DNA from: Lentisphaeria bacterium
GTDB taxonomy: Bacteria > Verrucomicrobiota > Lentisphaeria > Victivallales > Victivallaceae
DNA length: 52,457 nucleotides
Reading direction: 5' to 3'
Assembly (NCBI GenBank): GCA_017504435.1
Contig: JAFVRD010000014.1
Span: forward strand, 1-52,457
Part shown: one piece after another, positions 36,431 to 44,145 of the stretch
Layout of the letters: each line of letters opens with the position of its first letter
How positions within the stretch are numbered: position 1 is the first letter of the stretch
Position numbers and translations under genes: made by a program
The notes under the pieces: model-generated
The model's input: the letters and a program-made list of their open reading frames with translations, nothing else
What the model was told of the DNA's origin: nothing
The model's database searches: none

Positions 36431-36459
36431 AAAATAGCACATCTCAATTGTTTTCTCAA
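36431..36459 (-). promoter_or_regulatory. Promoter of the metF-ywlE-rpiB/glyA-serS operon
   Basis: On the minus strand, -35 TTGAGA (36454-36459), 17-base spacer, -10 TATTTT (36431-36436). It gives a leader of about 215 bases before the ATG at 36210, containing the GC-rich hairpin and the possible leader ORF. Confidence 0.55.
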
Positions 36460-36543
36460 GTTTTTTCCAAAAAAAATTCCACCGCTAAAAAAGGTAATGT
36501 CCCAATTTTTGCGAAACTCGCATAAAGAAGTTGTCAGTGAAGT

Positions 36544-36696
36544 TTATTGCAGCTGCCCAAACATATCATCGCTGCAGAGCGTGGCAACTGCGTAATAACA
36601 ATTCAGATCCGCCCGGCTGATATCGTACCGCCGCAGAAAATCACCCGATGTGCAGTACACAACCTGATAAAAATCGCCCGGCACAACTTTTTTCAT
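36544..36696 (-). CDS. Possible 50-residue protein, unknown
   Basis: A small minus-strand frame (MKKVVPGDFYQ ... DDMFGQLQ) in a 670-base intergenic region. GAAAGAG lies 7 bases before the ATG at 36696. The composition is protein-like, with several Tyr, Phe, Arg and Asp. It could be real or the tail of the long frame antisense to the aminotransferase gene. No family is known. Confidence 0.3.
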   Translation of the reverse strand: MKKVVPGDFYQVVYCTSGDFLRRYDISRADLNCYYAVATLCSDDMFGQLQ

Positions 36697-36763
36697 CAAT
36701 ACTCTTTCAATGCCAGTCATCTTAAAAAAATACGTTTTTTGAGCAAAAGATACTTTTTTACAG

Positions 36764-36792
36764 TTGCTTTTGAAACTGTTTCGTGCTATAAT
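36764..36792 (+). promoter_or_regulatory. Promoter of the DegT/DnrJ aminotransferase gene
   Basis: -35 TTGCTT (36764-36769), 17-base spacer, perfect -10 TATAAT (36787-36792). The leader is about 85 bases. The rest of 36211-36882 shows only the minus-strand metF promoter and leader, and the small doubtful frame. Confidence 0.7.
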
Positions 36793-36882
36793 ATATTTGT
36801 GACAGAATTGGTATCCGGTCAAATCAGAGGCAGATTTGCCCCAAAGATACCGTTTCAACCCCAAATCATGTGGAGGCATTAA

Positions 36883-38223
36883 ATGGCTATCGACAAAAAA
36901 CACTACACCGGCGGCAATACCGAAGGCGGTATCACCAGCAGTTACGCCACCGATGACGGCGTGAAACTCAAAGTCCCCTATTCCTTTATGGGCAGTATCT
37001 ATGATGAAGCTGAAGAGCAGGCTGCTCTCGCGGCAATGAAACAAGATACTTTGACCATGGGTCCGAAAACCCAGGAATTCCAGACCAAATTTGCTCAGAA
37101 GCACGGCACAAAATATGCTTACGCCTGCAGTAACTGCACCACCGGTATGCATGTGGTCACCCAGTTGTTCGATATCAAACCGGGCGATGAAGTTATCGTC
37201 ACCCCCAACACTTTCGTTGCCACCAGTCTGGTGATTCTGAAAGAGGGCGGTATTCCGGTTTTTGCTGACATCGATCCGCGTACATTCAACATCGATCCTG
37301 CTGATGTTGAACGCAAGATCACCAAAAAAACCAAAGCTATCTACGTCGTTCACTATGCCGGTCTGATGGTCGATATGGATCCCATCATGGAGATTGCCCG
37401 CAAACATGGTCTGAAAGTCCTCGAAGACTGCGCTCATGCCACCGGTTCTTCCTATAAAGGCCGCATGGCGGGTTCCATCGGTGATGCCGGTGCATTCAGC
37501 TTCCACAGCTTGAAAAACATCACCACCTGCGGTGAAGGCGGTATGATCACCACCAACAATGATGAATATGCCAAAGGTATCCAGAACCTCCGCTGCATGA
37601 GCAATCAGCCCCAGAGCTGGAACGATCAGCTGGCGGATATCAACAATCCGGTCTGGAACTTCGGTAAGATCACCTGTAAAAAAACCGACCCGATCGAATA
37701 CTGGCTGCCGGCTCACTTTGACGTCATTCCGTGGAATGGTCACTGGGGCAGTAACTACCGCATGAACGAAATCCAGGCTGCTGTCGGCTGCTGCCAGCTG
37801 GACAAACTGGACATGCTGATCAACAAACGCCGCGATATCGCGCACCAGATCACTGCCGGGATCCAGGATGTCGAAGGTATTGAAGCGGTTTACGAACCCG
37901 AAGATTGCTACCACAGCTTCCACCTCTACACGGTTTGTGTGGATGAGAAAAAACTTGGTGGCAGCCGTGATGAATTCATGCGCGTACTCTACGAAGAAGA
38001 AGGCGTGCAGGGTATTCTCCACTATCAGCCGACGTTCCACTTCACCGGCTTGAAACGCATGGGTTATGATCCTGACCAGTGCCCGAAAGCCAGCGAATTC
38101 TTCTACAAACGCGAGCTCAATATCCCGATGCATCCGCGTTTGACCGAGCAGAACATCGCTGATACCATCGAAGGTATCAAAAATGCTGCTGCCAAAGTCC
38201 GCAAACGGCACAACAAAGCCTGA
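36883..38223 (+). CDS. DegT/DnrJ/EryC1/StrS aminotransferase
   Basis: A 446-residue PLP-dependent sugar aminotransferase. Supporting motifs are PYSFMGS, GTKYAYACSNCTTGMHV (about 84-100), PNTFVATSLVI, DIDPRTFNIDP, EDCAHATGSSYKG, and FSFHSLKNITTCGEGGMI, where the Lys in SLKN binds PLP. NYRMNEIQAAVG and the C-terminal NIPMHPRLTE are also family-typical. The family makes amino sugars for surface glycans or antibiotics; the substrate is not known. GGAGG precedes the ATG by 6 bases. Codon use is strikingly uniform (ATC, GGT, AAA, CGC, AAC) compared with its neighbours, which suggests high expression. Confidence 0.92.
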   Translation: MAIDKKHYTGGNTEGGITSSYATDDGVKLKVPYSFMGSIYDEAEEQAALAAMKQDTLTMGPKTQEFQTKFAQKHGTKYAYACSNCTTGMHVVTQLFDIKPGDEVIVTPNTFVATSLVILKEGGIPVFADIDPRTFNIDPADVERKITKKTKAIYVVHYAGLMVDMDPIMEIARKHGLKVLEDCAHATGSSYKGRMAGSIGDAGAFSFHSLKNITTCGEGGMITTNNDEYAKGIQNLRCMSNQPQSWNDQLADINNPVWNFGKITCKKTDPIEYWLPAHFDVIPWNGHWGSNYRMNEIQAAVGCCQLDKLDMLINKRRDIAHQITAGIQDVEGIEAVYEPEDCYHSFHLYTVCVDEKKLGGSRDEFMRVLYEEEGVQGILHYQPTFHFTGLKRMGYDPDQCPKASEFFYKRELNIPMHPRLTEQNIADTIEGIKNAAAKVRKRHNKA

Positions 38224-38309
38224 TAATTACGGCTGAAATTAAAAGGCAGTTGCAAAACCTCAAAAGAGGTATGATGTGCCCCCCAAATTTTGGATGGGTT
38301 AAATTATGT

Positions 38310-38346
38310 GGAATGAGTCCGGTATTTTACCGGGCTCATTCCTTTT
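38310..38346 (+). terminator. Intrinsic terminator of the aminotransferase gene
   Basis: GGAATGAG-T-CCGGT and ACCGG-G-CTCATTCC form a 14 bp stem (one G-T pair) with a 5-base loop, followed by TTTT. It lies about 90 bases after the stop codon. Confidence 0.92.
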
Positions 38347-38367
38347 AGTGTTAAAAGAAATCTTTCA

Positions 38368-38667
38368 TTATTGAAACAGCAAATGTATTCTTCGAAATCC
38401 GCCGTGCCAAACACCTAATACGATCAATATTTTTCGGTGAAGTGATGATCCGGTTTTATCATAACAATTTCCCAAGATGACAGCGGTTGCTAACTGGATC
38501 AGAAACAAAACGGCAAGAAAAGCACAATTAAAAGGTAAATCTATGTAATTCCCCGTTTTCATTGCAGCAGGAAGATTTCCGGCAAATATCGTTCCGCACC
38601 AGCAAAGCGCGGTAATATTGGCAGAAGACAAGTTCCTCAAAGATATTTTTTCTTTCCAGTTGCTCAT
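38368..38667 (-). CDS. Small predicted membrane protein of the Sel1 cassette
   Basis: A 99-residue protein with two or three hydrophobic stretches (about 17-32, 41-65 and 78-90). No family is recognised. The ATG at 38667 overlaps the stop of the preceding gene (ATGA), with AAGGAGGT 9 bases upstream. Because it is translationally coupled and last in the three-gene unit, it is probably a partner of the 258-residue protein. Confidence 0.55.
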   Translation of the reverse strand: MSNWKEKISLRNLSSANITALCWCGTIFAGNLPAAMKTGNYIDLPFNCAFLAVLFLIQLATAVILGNCYDKTGSSLHRKILIVLGVWHGGFRRIHLLFQ

Positions 38668-39440
38668 TGGTACATTACCTCCTTTTTTTTCATTTCTTCG
38701 CAAATTTCCAAAAATTCAGCAAATGTTGTACTTTTTGAGTAAAATATTTTTGACTCTTCATAAAATCGATCCCGGTCAAAACCATCTAAATAGCACCAAA
38801 CGCAATCCAAATAAAATTCAATATCAGGCTCAATCATCTTTTCTTTGCCTCCCCCCCAACGCCACTGGCAAGATATTCTCCACCGCCGTCCGTAAAAAAG
38901 CAGTAACAGCGGATCATTCGGGTAAAGCATTTTTTTGTGCAAATACCAGTAGTTTCTGGTTGAAACAAGTACGCTGGTGGCGGCTCTTGCCTGATCTTCA
39001 TCTTGCCAATATTTGCAAAAATCTGCTTCATTAAAGTCCGGGCGTTCTGCCAGAACATCGCCGATCTCTTTTGAAATATCCGGACGGTTAAGTTTCCGCA
39101 TAGAAAATCCGTACCGTTGGGAAATCTTGTGTTTGGCGATCCAATAAAAAATTTTATGGCATATTTCATATGGAACAAGGGCTGCAAAAAATCCGACTGT
39201 GCCTCCTGTTATGATACGCGCAAATATATCATCCCAGTTATTTCCCCACAGCCAATGGTTGAATATTGCAGCAGATAATATCCAAAGAGCAAACATCCCG
39301 CCACACCCCCATTTGTTTTGCAAAGGGGTTCTTATCTCTTCGACTTCTTCCCAATAAGCTTCATGTTCAGGCGTATCGCGCCATTCCGGTAGTTTGGGCG
39401 GTTTCGGTAAAGGGGGATATTTTGACCAATCTACACTCAT
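38664..39440 (-). CDS. Protein of unknown function with two transmembrane helices (Sel1 cassette)
   Basis: A 258-residue protein. A Pro-rich N-terminus (YPPLPKPPKLPEW) precedes two membrane helices (about 48-65 and 76-95). A soluble C-terminal domain is rich in Trp, Tyr and Asp. No conserved catalytic motif is recognised. It starts in the stop codon of the Sel1-repeat gene. It could be the effector or immunity-like partner of the Sel1 protein, but this is speculation. It may be more AT-rich than its neighbours, which would fit an accessory cassette. Confidence 0.6.
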   Translation of the reverse strand: MSVDWSKYPPLPKPPKLPEWRDTPEHEAYWEEVEEIRTPLQNKWGCGGMFALWILSAAIFNHWLWGNNWDDIFARIITGGTVGFFAALVPYEICHKIFYWIAKHKISQRYGFSMRKLNRPDISKEIGDVLAERPDFNEADFCKYWQDEDQARAATSVLVSTRNYWYLHKKMLYPNDPLLLLFYGRRWRISCQWRWGGGKEKMIEPDIEFYLDCVWCYLDGFDRDRFYEESKIFYSKSTTFAEFLEICEEMKKKEVMYQ

Positions 39441-40837
39441 TCGCCGGACTCCAATTTTTTCAATATTTTCCGGGCTTTGGGATAGCCGAGTTCGGCAGAT
39501 TTACGCAAGTATTTTAACGCAAGTTGACGGTTTTTGCGGACTCCGCGCCCATTGGTATAGCATTTATACAGGGCGTAGTACGCTGATGGATGATCCTGTT
39601 TTGCGGATTTACGAAACAGTTTCACTGCCAGTTTTTCATCAGGTTCGATACCGTCATATCCATTCAAATAGCGCAAGGCAAGATTGTATAATGCCGTATC
39701 ATCGTTCAAGTCAGCGGCTTTTTTCAGCCACATAATGCGCTCTGAATCAGGGATTTCAACGCCGTAATCAACTACGGCAATATCATTCATCCCGGTAATT
39801 TCACCGAGTTCAGCCGATTTTCTGTGCAAGAGAAATGCTTTTCCCAAATCTTTTTCAACACCTCTGCCGTTGTAATAACAACTGCCAAGATAATAAACCG
39901 CTTCCGGATAGTCATCTTCAGCGGCTTTCTGAAAACACTCAAAGGCTTTTACGGGATTTTTCTTTACCCCCAAGCCTTCTTCATAACAGATGCCCAATTT
40001 GTAACACGCCTTGCTGCTGCCAAGTTCGGCGGCTTTGGTATAATACTCTACCGCTTTTTTATAACACTTTTTTACACCGTCGCCGTAATAGTATTCACCC
40101 AAGTTACAAAGTGCAATAGCGTCATCCTGTGCGGCAGCAAGTCTATACCATTTGACCGCCTGAACCGAATCCTGCTTTACTCCGGTTCCATTTTCATAAC
40201 AGACACCGAGATTGCATTGAGCTTCGGCATATCCCTGTTCAGCGGCTTTTCTATACCATTTGACAGCAAGAGCCATATTTTTTCTGACACCGGTTCCATA
40301 ATCGTAACAAAGACCGAGGTTGTATTGGGCTGTTGCGTAACCTGCCGCCGCAGCAATTTTATAGAAATCAACTGCCAGAGCCGGATTCTTTTCTGTTCCG
40401 ATGCCTTCTTCGCAGCAATAGCCCAGCCGGTTCACCGCAAGCGAGTTACCCATACCTCCCGCTTTGCGGTAAAATTCAACAGCTTTGACCGGGTCCGGAT
40501 CGCACCCGATACCTTCTTCATAAAAAATGCCGAGTTGACAAATAGCGTGCTGATCACCTTGTTCAGCGGATTTTTCATACCAATAAAAGGCTTTTTTACA
40601 GTCAATTTCAGTCCCGGTTCCAAGTTCGTAACACATCGCCAGATTGAATTGTCCGGTTGCATCGCCTGCTTCGGCTGAACGGGTGTACCAGTAGAAGGCT
40701 TTTTCGTGATCGACTTCCACACCAACTCCCTCATCATAGCACCAGCCCAAATGGGTTTGAGCTTTCGCATTGCCCGCTTCGGCAGCCTGGATAAGTTCTG
40801 CAATATTATTTTCAGTTCCCGGATCGTGATTTGACAT
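39437..40837 (-). CDS. Sel1-like repeat protein
   Basis: A 466-residue protein made of about 12 Sel1-type (TPR-like) repeats of 36 residues plus a half repeat, with the pattern A.LG.CY..G.GV..D..KA..WY.KAAE. No signal peptide is visible, so it is probably cytoplasmic. Sel1 proteins are adaptors for protein complexes and are common in pathogens and symbionts. It heads a three-gene cassette and has its own promoter at 40867-40895 and GGGAG before the ATG. Confidence 0.9.
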   Translation of the reverse strand: MSNHDPGTENNIAELIQAAEAGNAKAQTHLGWCYDEGVGVEVDHEKAFYWYTRSAEAGDATGQFNLAMCYELGTGTEIDCKKAFYWYEKSAEQGDQHAICQLGIFYEEGIGCDPDPVKAVEFYRKAGGMGNSLAVNRLGYCCEEGIGTEKNPALAVDFYKIAAAAGYATAQYNLGLCYDYGTGVRKNMALAVKWYRKAAEQGYAEAQCNLGVCYENGTGVKQDSVQAVKWYRLAAAQDDAIALCNLGEYYYGDGVKKCYKKAVEYYTKAAELGSSKACYKLGICYEEGLGVKKNPVKAFECFQKAAEDDYPEAVYYLGSCYYNGRGVEKDLGKAFLLHRKSAELGEITGMNDIAVVDYGVEIPDSERIMWLKKAADLNDDTALYNLALRYLNGYDGIEPDEKLAVKLFRKSAKQDHPSAYYALYKCYTNGRGVRKNRQLALKYLRKSAELGYPKARKILKKLESGE

Positions 40838-40866
40838 ACTGTAACTCCCTGATTGACCGCAGATAC

Positions 40867-40895
40867 AATATACTGCTCATGGAGAATTTTTTCAA
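40867..40895 (-). promoter_or_regulatory. Promoter of the Sel1 cassette
   Basis: On the minus strand, -35 TTGAAA (40890-40895), 17-base spacer, -10 TATATT (40867-40872), about 24 bases upstream of the Shine-Dalgarno sequence. It lies directly after the pyrE terminator, so the cassette is an independent unit. Confidence 0.75.
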
Positions 40896-40903
40896 TTCTG
40901 CAA

Positions 40904-40950
40904 AATAAAAAGGGGCGGTTGCTTGCCTTTTTGAGGTTTTGCAGCCGCCC
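40904..40950 (-). terminator. Intrinsic terminator of pyrE with a conserved loop
   Basis: On the minus strand, GGGCGGCTGC and GCAACCGCCC form a 10 bp stem (one G-T pair) around the loop AAAACCTCAAAAAGGCAA, followed by CTTTTTATTTT. The loop resembles those at 38245-38280 and 51978-52018. Confidence 0.85.
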
Positions 40951-40971
40951 GGATGAATCGAAAAAAAACGG

Positions 40972-41646
40972 TTATTTGGCACCGTATTGTTCGTAATAGG
41001 CGTTGATTGCCGCCATTAAGGTATCATCAATGATGACTTTGCCTTTGTACGGACGGTTGTAGAGATGCTCAATGACCTCTTGCATGGTCACGATGGCACA
41101 GGTTTTGAATCCGTATTTTTCTGATATTTCGCAAAGAGCACTTTTTTCACCCTGACCGCGTTCCATCCGGTCAACGCTGACGACCAGTCCGAGGACATTT
41201 ACATTGCCCTGAGCCTGAAGGATCGGCAGCGTCTCGCCGATGGAAGTCCCGGCAGTGGTAACATCTTCAATGATGACAACTTTATCGCCGTCGCCGACCG
41301 GTCCGCCGAGCAGAATACCTTTATCACCGTGGTCTTTCACCTCTTTGCGGTTGGAACAGTAACGGATATCGGCACCGTATTTCTCCGACAGGGCGATCGT
41401 GGTGGTCACGGACAGCGGAATGCCTTTGTAGGCAGGCCCGAACAGCACGTCGAATTCGACTCCGAAGGTCTCTTTTACCGCCTGAGCATAATATTCACCC
41501 AGTTTGCGCAATTGAGCTCCGGTGCGGTAATAGCCGGTATTTACGAAAAACGGAGTTTTCCGTCCGCTTTTGGTTACAAAATCGCCAAATTTCAACACTT
41601 GGCAATCGATCATAAATTCAATGAATTCCTGTTTGTACTGTTCCAT
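40972..41646 (-). CDS. pyrE: Orotate phosphoribosyltransferase
   Basis: A 224-residue enzyme of pyrimidine synthesis (orotate + PRPP to OMP). Its PRPP loop is VVIIEDVTTAGTSIGE (about 131-146), preceded by the FGPAYKGIPLSV segment (about 70-81) and YCSNRKEVKDHGDKG (about 95-109). Size is normal. AAGGAG lies 7-8 bases before the ATG. It lies downstream of the cyclophilin gene and has a strong terminator. Confidence 0.94.
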   Translation of the reverse strand: MEQYKQEFIEFMIDCQVLKFGDFVTKSGRKTPFFVNTGYYRTGAQLRKLGEYYAQAVKETFGVEFDVLFGPAYKGIPLSVTTTIALSEKYGADIRYCSNRKEVKDHGDKGILLGGPVGDGDKVVIIEDVTTAGTSIGETLPILQAQGNVNVLGLVVSVDRMERGQGEKSALCEISEKYGFKTCAIVTMQEVIEHLYNRPYKGKVIIDDTLMAAINAYYEQYGAK

Positions 41647-41689
41647 GATAAACTCCTTTTTGCAACAACTGCAGACAACAGTGCCCCAC

Positions 41690-42181
41690 TTAGGCTTCTT
41701 CGATATCCAGAATAACTACATTTTCGACCGGAACATCCTGATGCATACCGCGGTTGCCGGTTTTTACCTGCGCGATCGCATCGACAACCTCCATGCCTTC
41801 GGTAACTTTGCCGAATACGCAGTAGCCGTAGAGCTGGGGCATCGGAGCGCGGTAATTGAGGAAATCATTGTCCACCAGATTGATAAAAAACTGGCTGGTC
41901 GCAGAATCTACCACCATAGTGCGCGCCATGGCAATGGTGCCGCGTTTATTGGCAACTTGATTGGCAGCTTCATTTTTGATCGGTTCACGGGTCGGTTTCT
42001 GAGTAAAACCGGTGTCAAAACCGCCGCCCTGGATCATGAAACCGGGAATGACCCGGTGAAAAATGGTGTCTTTATAGAATCCGTCTTTGATGTAAGAGAG
42101 GAAATTTTTTACAGTTTCGGGAGCTTCTTTTTCAAACAATTCCAGTTTGATGTCGCCTTTGGAAGTTTTGATGATGACCAT
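41690..42181 (-). CDS. Peptidyl-prolyl cis-trans isomerase, cyclophilin type
   Basis: A 163-residue single-domain cyclophilin without signal peptide, so cytoplasmic. Motifs: [19 protein letters not shown] (about 56-74), [25 protein letters not shown] (about 99-123, read in pieces) and the end [21 protein letters not shown]. The usual SQFFI and F/I/GGD positions are kept. It lies 43 bases upstream of pyrE. Confidence 0.93.
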   Translation of the reverse strand: MVIIKTSKGDIKLELFEKEAPETVKNFLSYIKDGFYKDTIFHRVIPGFMIQGGGFDTGFTQKPTREPIKNEAANQVANKRGTIAMARTMVVDSATSQFFINLVDNDFLNYRAPMPQLYGYCVFGKVTEGMEVVDAIAQVKTGNRGMHQDVPVENVVILDIEEA

Positions 42182-42222
42182 GATGTTTTTCCTTGGGGAT
42201 TAAAGTTGATAATGCAGGTAAT

Positions 42223-42250
42223 GAAAACGCGCCGGAACAGGTTCCGGCGC
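42223..42250 (-). terminator. Intrinsic terminator after the membrane-anchored unknown gene
   Basis: On the minus strand, GCGCCGGAAC and GTTCCGGCGC are perfect 10 bp arms with a 2-base loop (probably 8-9 pairs in practice), followed by GTTTTCATT. Confidence 0.85.
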
Positions 42251-42273
42251 GGCGATCTGTTTACTGCGGAAGA

Positions 42274-43023
42274 TTATTCAAAACTGTTTTTGAATTCATT
42301 GTAATTGTCTTTGTTGACAACAACATAGAGTTTGTCAAACGCTTCTGCCAGTTTGTCGGCATCGGGTTCATAGTTGGGATCACGTTTGCCGGGTTTGCCG
42401 ATGACCACACCGGCGATTTTGCCGTCTTTGATCATTTTGCTGATAACTTTGCCGCTGGCAGCACCGGAATTGGTCAGGAAAACGACCGGGCGTTTGGCTT
42501 CGGGGAGTTTCAAAGCAGCGATCCGGTCAGCTCTTTCCGGGAAACCGATCTCGATCACAAATGCAGCATCGGGATATCTGCTGATAATATCATCAATGTG
42601 TTTGGGTTTGAGGTACGTGGTCATATCCAAACCCTGTTCGATAGCTTCCGGAGGAACGTCGATAGTGGCAAGTTCCACATCATCAGAGCCGAAAGCTTTT
42701 TTGAATGTCTCCAATCCTTTCCGGGCGATCTCACTCTGCATCATGCCCGGATCGACCAGATACACGATTTTTTTACCGGCGGCATAATTTTTCATCTCTT
42801 TGCCGGCACGGTCAGTGATCGAGCAGTAATAAACATGTCCGATTTCCGCACCGCTGCTGTCATCGCTGAAGGTACCGACACCATAAATCACCGCACCGAC
42901 AAGCACGATCAGCAGACCGCCGAGAGCTCCCACTTGAATATCTTTTTTTGCACAGATAATCACGCCGACGAATGCAACGGCCATCATGACAATGCCGATG
43001 ATTTGAGTGGAGTTTTCAAACAT
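42274..43023 (-). CDS. Membrane-anchored protein of unknown function with periplasmic-binding-like domain
   Basis: A 249-residue protein. Two N-terminal helices (about 7-24 and 31-50) are followed by a soluble domain of 195 residues with an alpha/beta pattern: KKIVYLVDPGMMQSEIARKG (about 85), AFVIEIGFPERADRIA, PVVFLTNSGAASGKVIS and AGVVIGKPG. This looks like a two-lobe periplasmic-binding or Rossmann fold, but I recognise no family. AGAGGT precedes the ATG, and it has its own promoter and terminator. Confidence 0.65.
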   Translation of the reverse strand: MFENSTQIIGIVMMAVAFVGVIICAKKDIQVGALGGLLIVLVGAVIYGVGTFSDDSSGAEIGHVYYCSITDRAGKEMKNYAAGKKIVYLVDPGMMQSEIARKGLETFKKAFGSDDVELATIDVPPEAIEQGLDMTTYLKPKHIDDIISRYPDAAFVIEIGFPERADRIAALKLPEAKRPVVFLTNSGAASGKVISKMIKDGKIAGVVIGKPGKRDPNYEPDADKLAEAFDKLYVVVNKDNYNEFKNSFE

Positions 43024-43088
43024 AAAGACCTCTTTCCTGTAAATTATTTATTCTGCGGCACGCTTTTCCCGTGCCTGTTACATCCTAT

Positions 43089-43117
43089 AGTGTACACACA
43101 CTGAACAAAAAAGTCAA
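43089..43117 (-). promoter_or_regulatory. Promoter of the membrane-anchored unknown gene
   Basis: On the minus strand, -35 TTGACT (43112-43117), 17-base spacer, -10 TACACT (43089-43094). The leader of about 60 bases contains a short hairpin, GCACG/CGTGC, at 43059-43075. Confidence 0.55.
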
Positions 43118-43148
43118 GTCATAAATTGAAAAAAAGCGTTATTTTGCA

Positions 43149-43177
43149 TTGAAAAAGCCTGTCTGCAGTGTTATATT
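43149..43177 (+). promoter_or_regulatory. Promoter of the nagA-galM pair
   Basis: -35 TTGAAA (43149-43154), 17-base spacer, -10 TATATT (43172-43177). The leader is about 47 bases, with GAGG 8 bases before the ATG at 43231. Confidence 0.65.
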
Positions 43178-43230
43178 TGAGCTGAAACTTTGAAAAATAT
43201 TGAACACTTCTAAAAAACGAGGTTTGACAA

Positions 43231-44145
43231 ATGATTAATCACGGATGGGTCGATTTGCAGGTCAATGGACATAATGGAGTTGATTACAGTGATCCGGCAT
43301 TGACCAAAGACGGTATTTTGAAGTCAATCGAAGAACTGCTTGCCACCGGTACTGCGATGTTTCTGCCTACCATCATCACCGGTGATCTGCACCGCAATGT
43401 CCGTCATGCCATGATGATCCGGGAGGTCGTTGAGGCCAATGGTTTGAACAAACATGTTCCCGGTGTCCATTTTGAAGGGCCGTTTATTTCCAATGTCCCC
43501 GGTGCAGTCGGCGCTCACGATCCGAAATTTGTCTGTCCGCCGACTCCGGAAAATATGGCAACTTTGTTTGATGAATTGCCCGGTTGGGTAAAAATCGTTT
43601 CCATCGGTGCAGATACCGAGGGCGCGCCGGAAGCGGTCGCGGCAATGAAAGAGCGTGGTATTGTGGTCAGTGTCGGGCACCACATGGCGACGTCTGAACA
43701 GGTGCGCGCCGCAGCTGATGCCGGAGCAAAATTACTCACTCACCTGGGCAATGGCTGCCCAAATCTGCTTGACCGTCACCGTAATCCGTTTTATGCCGGA
43801 CTTGCCGAGGATCGTCTGACCGCCATGATCATTTCTGACGGCCATCATTTGCCGGGTGAATTGGTCAAAATCATTCTCCGGGTCAAGGGTGTCGACCGCA
43901 CCATTATTACCAGTGACGCATCCAGTATCACCGGATTCCCGCCGGGAACTTACAACACGCTGGGAAATATCGCGGTACTTTCTCCGGATGGCAAACTTTA
44001 TAATCCTGAAAAACAATGTCTGGTCGGTTCTGCATCCACGATCAGTGACTGCATGAAGTTCCTCGCTTCGCTGGATATTCTCACTGATGATGAGCTTAAA
44101 CGGGTCGGCAGAGATAATGCGCTGGCAGTGTTGGGTTTGAAATGA
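43231..44145 (+). CDS. nagA: N-acetylglucosamine-6-phosphate deacetylase, QxN (E. coli) metal type
   Basis: A 304-residue amidohydrolase of the NagA family that lacks the N-terminal beta-sandwich (about 45 residues). Evidence: GWVDLQVNG at 5-13 (the E. coli enzyme has QxN where other amidohydrolases have HxH), PTIITGD, GVHFEGPFIS, GHHMAT, THLGNGCPNLLD, ISDGHHLPGE and ITSDASSITG, which contain the metal ligands and catalytic Asp. NagA removes acetate from GlcNAc-6-P. The galM gene overlaps its stop codon (ATGA). The shortened N-terminus is unusual and may mean a related amino-sugar or other substrate. Confidence 0.82.
   Translation: MINHGWVDLQVNGHNGVDYSDPALTKDGILKSIEELLATGTAMFLPTIITGDLHRNVRHAMMIREVVEANGLNKHVPGVHFEGPFISNVPGAVGAHDPKFVCPPTPENMATLFDELPGWVKIVSIGADTEGAPEAVAAMKERGIVVSVGHHMATSEQVRAAADAGAKLLTHLGNGCPNLLDRHRNPFYAGLAEDRLTAMIISDGHHLPGELVKIILRVKGVDRTIITSDASSITGFPPGTYNTLGNIAVLSPDGKLYNPEKQCLVGSASTISDCMKFLASLDILTDDELKRVGRDNALAVLGLK

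Noticed and set aside
36544-38211. Minus-strand open frame of about 555 codons
   Set aside because: It lies antisense to the clear DegT/DnrJ aminotransferase gene, which has promoter, Shine-Dalgarno sequence and terminator. The frame has low-complexity composition and no family motifs.
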